Shown here piece by piece: positions 9,277 to 14,160 of a stretch of DNA of 14,160 nucleotides. Below the pieces are notes generated by a model, which saw only the letters and a list, made by a program, of their open reading frames with translations, had not been told where the DNA came from and searched no databases. The position numbers and the translations under genes were made by a program. Origin of the DNA: Deltaproteobacteria bacterium UBA6967 (GTDB lineage: Bacteria > SAR324 > NAC60-12); NCBI GenBank assembly GCA_002450295.1, contig DJYX01000290.1, positions 26,520 to 40,679 of the forward strand. Direction: 5' to 3'. Every line of letters begins with the position of its first letter. Positions within the stretch are counted from its first letter, which is position 1.

Positions 9277-10554
9277 ATGACTGCTGAAGCTGAACCGAAG
9301 TTTCGTCGCATTCGACGTTCTGCCTCCCAAGCTAATCTTGAATCTCGTCACCAAGGACGTGAAGGAAGGATGCTGGAAAATTCCCTGCGTACCCCTCCTC
9401 AGGGACGTGAGGGCTATTCCTTGACCCATGGGCTGCATCCCTATCCTGCGCGCTTCCATCCTAATTTGCCTCGTACTATTTTGAAGTGGTTGGCACAGGA
9501 ACATAGAGATCGTCCACCCCGCTTGTGTGATCCCTTCATGGGTGGGGGAACACTGTTGGTTGAGAGCCTTTGCCGAGGATGGGAGGTCACAGGCAACGAT
9601 ATTAATCCAATTGCAGCTCTGGTTGCCCGGGAGCGATGCCGTGGTCGTCTGCCCAAGCACGCTGTAATGGTCTGGAATGCCTTGGAATTTCTCCAAAATG
9701 AAGTCGAGCGACGGCGTCGTGACAAGATCCGAGTCGAGCATCCCCACTTGTCCATGTTGAAAACTCACTACCAGCCCCACATCTTTGCTGAGATGCTTCA
9801 GTGGTCGGATTGCTTGGAACAGCTCTATCCAGGTCCAGATCGAGATACCTTACGCTTTGTTTTTTCCAGTTTGGTTGGCAAGTTTTCCCGTCGCATTGAA
9901 GAAGGGAATGACGGCGAAAAAAAGGAAAAAGGGAATTTTCCACGTGGAGCTTTTTCTTTGTGGATGCAGCGAAAGACCCGAGAAGTGCTGGAACGTCAGC
10001 AGGACCTGAGTCGACGTCTTCCTGACCCAAAAATGCGGCCACAAATTTGGCAGCAGGATGCGCGGGAATTGAGCTTGCCACAAGGTTGTGATCCGTTCGA
10101 TTGTCTGATCACTAGTCCACCCTATCCAGGAACCTATGACTACCTTGATCATCATCGCTTACGGCTGCGCTGGTTGCACTTCTCCATTCAGGAACTCGCG
10201 CTGAAGGAGATTGGCACACGACGACAGCATTCGGCTGCACAGTGGAAAGAAGTATTCCGTACGTGTATGTTGAAAATGCGGCAAGTAACGGTATCGGGTG
10301 GACATTGCTTCTTGGTCTTGGGAGACTGGGTGGACCAAGGTCACAAGACAGATGCACTGGAATATGTTGAAAAGTATGCAGACAGTGTCGGTTGGGCTGT
10401 GGAGGGTGCCGCCTCGGTGCGCCGTCCCGTCTACGAAGAACAATTGAAAGAAGATTTTGGAGAAAGTGGTCGCTGGGAACACCTGATCTGGTTAAGAAAT
10501 CAAGTGCAGGCTCGGCCATCTAGTCCTATCCCAACAGAGGAGGAGGAAGAATAG
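9277..10554 (+). CDS. DNA methyltransferase, probable N4-cytosine type, no restriction partner seen
   Basis: This 425-aa protein has HGLHPYPARFHPNLPR near the N terminus, an element found in a group of SPPY-type DNA methylases. The SAM-binding motif CDPFMGGGTLL follows (D85 to T92), and the catalytic motif TSPPYPGTYDYLDHHR starts at residue 279. (S/T)PPY rather than (D/N)PPY favours N4-cytosine methylation over N6-adenine. The 190-residue stretch between the motifs, basic and charged, could hold the DNA-recognition part. RNA-directed relatives (Trm11-like) share this fold, so an RNA target is not excluded. The start has no good Shine-Dalgarno and may depend on coupling to the gene upstream. 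The end reads EEEEE, because those codons also form the Shine-Dalgarno of the next gene. An in-phase A AAA AAG heptamer lies at 9918-9924. No restriction endonuclease is nearby. Confidence 0.85.
   Translation: MTAEAEPKFRRIRRSASQANLESRHQGREGRMLENSLRTPPQGREGYSLTHGLHPYPARFHPNLPRTILKWLAQEHRDRPPRLCDPFMGGGTLLVESLCRGWEVTGNDINPIAALVARERCRGRLPKHAVMVWNALEFLQNEVERRRRDKIRVEHPHLSMLKTHYQPHIFAEMLQWSDCLEQLYPGPDRDTLRFVFSSLVGKFSRRIEEGNDGEKKEKGNFPRGAFSLWMQRKTREVLERQQDLSRRLPDPKMRPQIWQQDARELSLPQGCDPFDCLITSPPYPGTYDYLDHHRLRLRWLHFSIQELALKEIGTRRQHSAAQWKEVFRTCMLKMRQVTVSGGHCFLVLGDWVDQGHKTDALEYVEKYADSVGWAVEGAASVRRPVYEEQLKEDFGESGRWEHLIWLRNQVQARPSSPIPTEEEEE
9903..9956 (+). promoter_or_regulatory. Candidate -1 ribosomal frameshift site (dnaX-like)
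   Basis: A AAA AAG at 9918-9924 is in the phase needed for -1 slippage (zero frame GAA AAA AAG). AGGGA at 9903-9907 lies 10 nt upstream, much as in E. coli dnaX. Downstream, GAAAAAG (9925-9931) can pair with CTTTTTC (9950-9956), but this stem is A/T-rich and weak. The -1 frame stops at TGA 10023-10025, about 33 codons later. The product would be roughly 249 aa, keeping the SAM motif but losing TSPPY. This is sequence resemblance only. Confidence 0.3.
10541..10546 (+). promoter_or_regulatory. Shine-Dalgarno inside the end of the DNA methyltransferase gene
   Basis: AGGAGG lies 7 nt before the GTG at 10554. It supports that GTG as the true start and lies wholly within the glutamate codons that end the upstream gene. 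Confidence 0.75.
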
Positions 10555-10766
10555 TGTCAGGAAAGCGTTTTGTCTTTGCTGCATTCTCAGGTATGTGGGT
10601 GATTTTTCATGTCTTCACCAGCCTAGTGGTCAATTTTGAAGACAATCGACTGCGTTTTTTTGAGGGCATCGATGTGTCCAATTTTCTGCTGGTAGGAGTG
10701 CTGCCGGTTGTAGTGGGCTGGGGTGCATTTTTCTTTTGGGAACGAGCAAGAGCCTCCCAATCCTGA
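10554..10766 (+). CDS. Small two-helix membrane protein, unknown function
   Basis: This 70-aa protein has two hydrophobic segments, about residues 6-26 (VFAAFSGMWVIFHVFTSLVV) and 43-62 (NFLLVGVLPVVVGWGAFFFW). A charged hinge (EDNRLRFFEG) joins them, and the tail is short and basic. It is probably an inner-membrane hairpin. I do not recognise a family. The start is GTG, overlapping the previous TAG by one base (TAGTG) and preceded by a very strong AGGAGG. Its own TGA overlaps the ATG of the next gene (TGATG). Its place between these coupled genes argues that it is real despite its size. Confidence 0.7.
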   Translation: MSGKRFVFAAFSGMWVIFHVFTSLVVNFEDNRLRFFEGIDVSNFLLVGVLPVVVGWGAFFFWERARASQS

Positions 10767-11134
10767 TGGTCTGGAACAATAGTCGTTTGTGGTGGATCTG
10801 GCTTTTTCTTGGTGGGTTATGCTGTCCAACTACGCAGTTGGCCCAGTCGGCTTTTCAAGAGGAAGTTCGTAGCTACAACCATGAACAGTCTTTGCTACGT
10901 CAGGGGCAAGCCTACCTGCGGGCTCATCGCTATGAAGTGGGTTTGGAGAAGCTGAACCAGCTGCTCTTGGAATTCCCAGAGCACGCAGAAGGACACTATC
11001 TGCGTGGTAATGCTTACTATTACTTGAAACAGCGTGAGCCCGCCTGTACTGACTGGCGCAAGGCCTGTGATTTAGGCCAGTGTTACGGCTGGACCTTTGC
11101 CACCTTTGAGCGAGTCTGCGAGGATCCTTCCTGA
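10766..11134 (+). CDS. Secreted TPR-repeat protein
   Basis: I chose the ATG at 10766 because it shares a base with the preceding stop (TGATG) and gives a clean signal peptide. A TTG at 10736 would add 10 residues and has no ribosome-binding site. The 122-aa product begins with a basic and hydrophobic leader (about 1-28). It has a plausible signal peptidase I site at A-Q-S before A29 and no lipobox. Two tetratricopeptide-like helix pairs follow, about 41-72 (GQAYLRAHRYEVGLEKLNQL) and 74-105 (GNAYYYLKQREPACTDWRKA). The mature protein has four cysteines near the C terminus (C94, C101, C106, C117) that could form disulfides in the periplasm. TPR units bind other proteins, so this is likely a periplasmic adaptor. 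The partner is unknown. Confidence 0.75.
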   Translation: MVWNNSRLWWIWLFLGGLCCPTTQLAQSAFQEEVRSYNHEQSLLRQGQAYLRAHRYEVGLEKLNQLLLEFPEHAEGHYLRGNAYYYLKQREPACTDWRKACDLGQCYGWTFATFERVCEDPS

Positions 11135-11148
11135 ATTTTCCTTCCTTT

Positions 11149-11152
11149 GGAG
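11149..11152 (+). promoter_or_regulatory. Shine-Dalgarno deciding the gloC start
   Basis: GGAG lies 5 nt before ATG 11158 but only 2 nt before the in-frame TTG at 11155. The ATG is therefore the better start. Confidence 0.65.
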
Positions 11153-11157
11153 CTTTG

Positions 11158-11796
11158 ATGTCTGGTCTCGGTTATCGAATTTGTCCTGTCACCCCCTTTG
11201 TTCAGAACTGTTCCTTGATCTGGTGTGAAACAACTCGCCAAGCTGCCTTTGTGGATCCAGGGGGGGAAGTGGATCGTTTACTGGGAATTCTGGAAAAAGC
11301 TGATCTTACACTGGAGAAGATCATCCTGACCCATGGCCATCTAGATCACGTTGGAGCGACAGGGGAGATGGTTGAGCGACTTGGTGTGCCGGTAGAAGGT
11401 CCCCATGAAGATGATCTGTTTTGGATTGAAGCCCTGGATGAGCAGAGTCGCTACTTTAACTTCCCAAGGGTGTCTGCTTTTCTTCCAAACCGTTGGCTCC
11501 ATCAGGGTGACGAGGTAACCGTTGGAGAACAAGCTCTACAGGTTCGTCATTGTCCAGGACACACTCCTGGGCATGTGGTGCTGATCCACGAACTGTCCCG
11601 CCGGGTTTGGGTGGGTGATGTGCTCTTTCAAGGCTCAATTGGTCGGACGGACTTCCCACGTGGAAACCATGCACAGTTGCTGGAGTCCATTCGTACCCAG
11701 CTCCTGCTCTTGGATGATGACTTTGCGTTTGTTCCTGGACACGGGCCTGAATCAACGATTGGTCACGAGAAGCAACACAACCCCTTTCTGCAATAA
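11158..11796 (+). CDS. gloC: Metallo-beta-lactamase-fold hydrolase, GloC/YcbL-type glyoxalase II
   Basis: This 212-aa protein resembles E. coli YcbL/GloC (215 aa) along nearly its whole length. Shared segments include YRICPVTPFVQNCSLIWCE at the start, DFPRGNHAQL, and the ending HNPFLQ. The binuclear metal site is complete: THGHLDHVG with H59, H61, D63 and H64, HCPGHTPGH with H135, GDVLF with D154, and PGHGPEST with H195. The family hydrolyses S-D-lactoylglutathione, the second step of methylglyoxal detoxification. The extra C-terminal substrate domain of classic GloB is absent, as in GloC. The substrate is inferred from family membership. It closes the six-gene run, 23 nt after the TPR gene. 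Triose-phosphate metabolism (gap) lies upstream, but a functional link is only a suggestion. Confidence 0.9.
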   Translation: MSGLGYRICPVTPFVQNCSLIWCETTRQAAFVDPGGEVDRLLGILEKADLTLEKIILTHGHLDHVGATGEMVERLGVPVEGPHEDDLFWIEALDEQSRYFNFPRVSAFLPNRWLHQGDEVTVGEQALQVRHCPGHTPGHVVLIHELSRRVWVGDVLFQGSIGRTDFPRGNHAQLLESIRTQLLLLDDDFAFVPGHGPESTIGHEKQHNPFLQ

Positions 11797-11886
11797 TTCC
11801 CTTCCAGCCTAGGTTCTAAGCGCTGTTTCTGAAAAGGAATGGTGATTGCAGATTGAGAGATATCCCTTTATTACTCACTCTCTCTT

Positions 11887-12351
11887 GTGAAACCGGGTGA
11901 CATGCAAGCAGCCAAACACGAGCGATCGCAGGATTCTTCAGAAGATCTGCTTCCGTCATCCCAAACAGCACCTAGAAGATGGTTGCCTTGGGCTGGTGCA
12001 CTCTCCTGGATGGCTTTGATTGGCTCAACCAGCCTTGTTTTGCCACAATATCTTCCTGTTACTCAGGCAGAAGCTCTACTGTTAAGTATCGGTAGCGCAA
12101 TTCTTTGTAACTTGCTTGTCTTACGAACCCAAGTGTACTTTCTCAATAACTGGTTATATGACAACCAATGGTTTCCCGATTGGGACAATTGGACGATGGA
12201 CCAAGAGGAAGAGGCAGAACTGGAGGCAGAAGTCTTAGCACTGCTGAACGCTGGGCGTAAATTTGAAGCCATTCAACTAGTTCGCAGCTATACGGACTGT
12301 ACACTTCACGAAGCCAAGGAATTCATCTACGCGTTGGAATCTGCCAAGTAA
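11887..12351 (+). CDS. Membrane protein with ribosomal L7/L12 C-terminal-like domain
   Basis: This 154-aa protein (from GTG 11887) has a polar N terminus, two hydrophobic segments at about 33-53 and 62-86, and an aromatic stretch (NNWLYDNQWFPDWDNW). An acidic linker follows (EEEAELEAE), then EVLALLNAGRKFEAIQLVRS and HEAKEFIYALE (115-154). That last part matches the pattern of the ribosomal protein L7/L12 C-terminal fold (lxxGrKieAIklxR...lxEAKexvexl), which also occurs in non-ribosomal proteins. Both termini are probably cytosolic, though this is inferred. The start is uncertain: GTG 11887 has no Shine-Dalgarno, and ATG 11902 has only GGGTGA directly before it. It is preceded by a 90-nt spacer, so it may have its own promoter. 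Its role is unknown. Confidence 0.7.
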   Translation: MKPGDMQAAKHERSQDSSEDLLPSSQTAPRRWLPWAGALSWMALIGSTSLVLPQYLPVTQAEALLLSIGSAILCNLLVLRTQVYFLNNWLYDNQWFPDWDNWTMDQEEEAELEAEVLALLNAGRKFEAIQLVRSYTDCTLHEAKEFIYALESAK

Positions 12352-12433
12352 TTCCTGACTGCCGCTCTCGTCTCCTCGTCCTCTCTAAAATATTCTCAAG
12401 TCCTTCAAATCTTCCTAGCTCTGTTCCTGTAAC

Positions 12434-12439
12434 AAGGAG
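12434..12439 (+). promoter_or_regulatory. Shine-Dalgarno deciding a TTG start
   Basis: AAGGAG lies 6 nt before TTG 12446, whereas the first in-frame ATG (12467) is 27 nt away. TTG is therefore the likely start of the sensory protein. The leader upstream (12352-12433) is rich in C and T. It shows no convincing promoter, although TAAAAT at 12386 resembles a -10 box without a matching -35. Confidence 0.65.
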
Positions 12440-12445
12440 AAGACC

Positions 12446-14160
12446 TTGCGACTCAAAGACATTCCAATGCAGCGCAAGCTGGTTGGCAGTTTTTTGCTTG
12501 TGGGCTTTGTGCCAGCCATATTGCTGACAGCCGTTGGTGTACTAGTGGCTACTACTTCATTAGTTACACAAACCTATGAACAACTGAGCGGACTGCGTGA
12601 GAATAAACAGCAGCAGCTAGAGACTTATTTTGCTCAGCAGCAAAGTGATCTAGAAGTGACAGGCAAGACAGTAGAAAGTTTTCAGATAGCTGCAAAAAAC
12701 AAGTTGACTGCAATTCGAGATGCAAAACAGTTAGCGTTGCAGGAGTACCTGCAAACAATCAAAGCCCAGAGCATCGACTTAGCAAAAAACAAGCTGATCG
12801 TTGAGAGCATGTGGGCCTTGCCCAATTTCTTTCGAAATTATATTCCAGAGCAAAATCTAGAGGAGGCCGATCTCAATAGAATGCGAGAAGAATTACGAGG
12901 ATACTGGGAAAACGAATTTACTGAAAATTACCAGCAATTGAATGGTGGAACAGACCCAGAGACGGAGAAATATTTCTCTAAGTTAGACGATGCAAGCATT
13001 GCTTTGCAGCATGCTTTTATTGTCAATAATCCGAATCCAATTGGGCTGAAAGATGCGCTTAACAAACCTGATGAAACAGCTTACAGTCGGCTCCACTCTG
13101 AACTGCAGCCATTCATCCGAGACTATCTGCAAACGTATGGATTCTATGACATTTTCCTTGTGGATTCTAAGAGCAGTCGAGTTGTTTATTCCGTTTTCAA
13201 GGAACTCGATTTTGGTACTTCTTTGGTAGATGGACCTTTTGCTGAGACAGCGTTGGGGAGAATTTTTCAGCTAGCCAACTCTGCGGATGCTCCCGGGGAG
13301 TTCTTTGTTGAGGATTTTGAGCCGTATTGGCCTAGTTTTGATGCTCCAGCTGCGTTCACGGCGGTTCCTATTTTTGAAGAAACCTTGACGGGCCAAACCC
13401 AATTGGGGGTGGTAATTTTTCAGTTCCCTGTGGATCGTTTCAAGAATGTGATGAGTGATCGCAGTGGTCTAGGGGAGACCGGGGAGACTTACCTTGTTGG
13501 CAATGACCTGCGCTTGCGTTCTGATTCGTTTCTGGATCCTCAAAAATTTTCGATGGATAACTCCTTCGTTATGGGGACAATGATTGATACGGCTCCTGTC
13601 CAGGCGGGTCTGTTTGGAGAATCAGGGGTGGGTGTAGTGAAAAATTATCTGAACCAGTATGTGCTAAGTGCTTGGAGTCCTTTTACATTTGAAAAATTCA
13701 ACTGGGTGATAGTCAGTGAGATGGCAGTCAGCGAAGTACTCAATCCAAGAGACGAGGAGGGGGCTGAATTCTATGCTAGTTATGTAGATTTGAATCAATA
13801 CTACGATCTGTTTCTGATCCATCCAGATGGTGAGATCTTCTACACTGTTGCCAAGGATGTCGACTACCAAACAAATATACTGAGTGGACCCTACTCAGAG
13901 AGTAATTTGGGCAGAGCGGTACGACAAGCAATCAGTACAGAAAGCATAAGCTTCATAGACTTTGAGTCATATGCTCCAAGTGGAATGGCACCAGCTGCAT
14001 TTCTGGTCAATCCAATCCTAAGGGCTTCATTGCAGGAGGAAGACGATTGGCAGGCATTTATTAAAACGTGGTCTGGTGTTCAAGAGGGGGAGGGAAATAC
14101 TCAATTGTTAGTTGCCTTACAGCTGTCAGACAGCACCTTGAATGAGGTGATGCTGCAACG
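12446..14160 (+). CDS. Methyl-accepting chemotaxis-type sensor, N-terminal part only
   Basis: The frame is open from TTG 12446 to the end of the window (571 codons), so the signalling end is missing. The short cytosolic start (MRLKDIPMQRKL) leads into one membrane helix at about 14-37. A helical region follows (about 41-122) in which the unit [LI]R[ED]xKQxxL[EQ]xY[FL] occurs twice (50 and 90). Then comes the extracytoplasmic sensor. The first module starts at YDIFLVD (about 234) and is followed by GLGETGETYLVGNDLRLRSDS, a hallmark of Cache-type sensor regions of chemoreceptors and some cyclases. A second module begins at YYDLFLIHPDGEIFYTV (about 452). I infer a second membrane helix, HAMP and methyl-accepting domain beyond the window. 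A cyclase or histidine kinase output is also possible. Base composition appears more A/T-rich than in rpoC. Confidence 0.8.
   Translation, partial: MRLKDIPMQRKLVGSFLLVGFVPAILLTAVGVLVATTSLVTQTYEQLSGLRENKQQQLETYFAQQQSDLEVTGKTVESFQIAAKNKLTAIRDAKQLALQEYLQTIKAQSIDLAKNKLIVESMWALPNFFRNYIPEQNLEEADLNRMREELRGYWENEFTENYQQLNGGTDPETEKYFSKLDDASIALQHAFIVNNPNPIGLKDALNKPDETAYSRLHSELQPFIRDYLQTYGFYDIFLVDSKSSRVVYSVFKELDFGTSLVDGPFAETALGRIFQLANSADAPGEFFVEDFEPYWPSFDAPAAFTAVPIFEETLTGQTQLGVVIFQFPVDRFKNVMSDRSGLGETGETYLVGNDLRLRSDSFLDPQKFSMDNSFVMGTMIDTAPVQAGLFGESGVGVVKNYLNQYVLSAWSPFTFEKFNWVIVSEMAVSEVLNPRDEEGAEFYASYVDLNQYYDLFLIHPDGEIFYTVAKDVDYQTNILSGPYSESNLGRAVRQAISTESISFIDFESYAPSGMAPAAFLVNPILRASLQEEDDWQAFIKTWSGVQEGEGNTQLLVALQLSDSTLNEVMLQ
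13139..14152 (+). repeat. Tandem duplication of a sensor module within the chemoreceptor-type gene
   Basis: Residues 232-336 and 451-569 share an ordered set of matches. Copy 1 reads YDIFLVD, YSVFKELD, DGPFAET then LGR, DFEPYWPS, PAAFTAVPI, QLGVVIFQ, VM. Copy 2 reads YDLFLIH, YTVAKDVD, SGPYSES then LGR, DFESYAPS, PAAFLVNPI, QLLVALQL, VM. The copies are homologous but diverged, so the duplication is not recent. Confidence 0.7.

Noticed and set aside
8657..9277. Minus-strand open frame of 206 aa
   Set aside because: It lies opposite two well-supported + strand genes, has no recognisable motifs and no clear ribosome-binding site. It reads as a shadow frame.
9223..9780. Minus-strand open frame of 185 aa opposite the DNA methyltransferase
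   Set aside because: The + strand frame carries conserved methyltransferase motifs in this stretch. The antisense product resembles nothing.
9940..9947. CCACGTGG palindrome, also present in gloC near 11658
   Set aside because: Both copies overlap codons for FPRG. Two 8-mers do not make a regulatory pattern.
11846..11874. Possible promoter TTGCAG, 17 nt, TATTAC upstream of the L7/L12-like gene
   Set aside because: Spacing is right but the boxes match consensus at only 3/6 and 4/6 positions, too weak to call.
11855..11884. GAGAGA/TCTCTC inverted repeat as a terminator after gloC
   Set aside because: Only 6 bp with an 18-nt loop and a simple-sequence composition. Not convincing.
11918..11928. 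GCGATCGC, the cyanobacterial HIP1 octamer
   Set aside because: I noticed only this one copy. HIP1 would recur many times over 14 kb of a genome that uses it.
12691..12793. Two in-phase A AAA AAC heptamers in the sensory gene as frameshift sites
   Set aside because: They encode the repeated AKNK segment, and A AAA AAC is a poor bacterial slip site. No supporting upstream element was seen.

Overview
The window looks like a chromosomal segment of a Gram-negative bacterium of proteobacterial type. Three things point that way: an RpoC that carries the long SI3-type insertion in the trigger loop, a GapA-type glyceraldehyde-3-phosphate dehydrogenase, and a close relative of the E. coli glyoxalase II GloC/YcbL. 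A deltaproteobacterial or SAR324-like source would fit, but nothing here fixes the taxon. Every gene lies on the + strand, and no intergenic stretch exceeds about 110 bases. I saw no tRNA, rRNA, CRISPR array or insertion sequence.

Region 1 (1-4179) is rpoC, complete, behind a strong Shine-Dalgarno. A 9-bp perfect hairpin follows it. Region 2 (4235-8022) is a carbon-metabolism block: transketolase, ribose-5-phosphate isomerase A (14-nt overlap with tkt) and GAPDH. Together they connect the non-oxidative pentose phosphate pathway to glycolysis. Another hairpin closes the block.

Region 3 (8075-11796) is a tight six-gene run. It holds a small-molecule-type SAM methyltransferase, a 111-aa Cys-rich protein (ATGA overlap), an SPPY-type DNA methyltransferase, a 70-aa two-helix membrane protein (TAGTG junction), a secreted TPR protein (TGATG junction) and a GloC-like metallo-hydrolase. 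The spacing implies one transcript with translational coupling. This is the least ordinary part of the window, because a DNA methyltransferase without a visible restriction partner sits among mostly uncharacterised genes. That methyltransferase gene also holds an in-phase A AAA AAG heptamer of the dnaX slippery type, with a Shine-Dalgarno-like stretch 10 nt upstream.

Region 4 (11887-14160) holds a two-helix membrane protein with a ribosomal L7/L12 C-terminal-like tail. It is followed by the N-terminal 571 codons of a large membrane-bound sensory protein, probably a methyl-accepting chemotaxis protein, which runs off the end of the window. Its extracytoplasmic part contains two recognisable copies of one sensor module. 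I see no clear new defence system or mobile element. The best leads are the region 3 operon, the candidate frameshift site, the membrane-linked L7/L12-like protein and the duplicated sensor.
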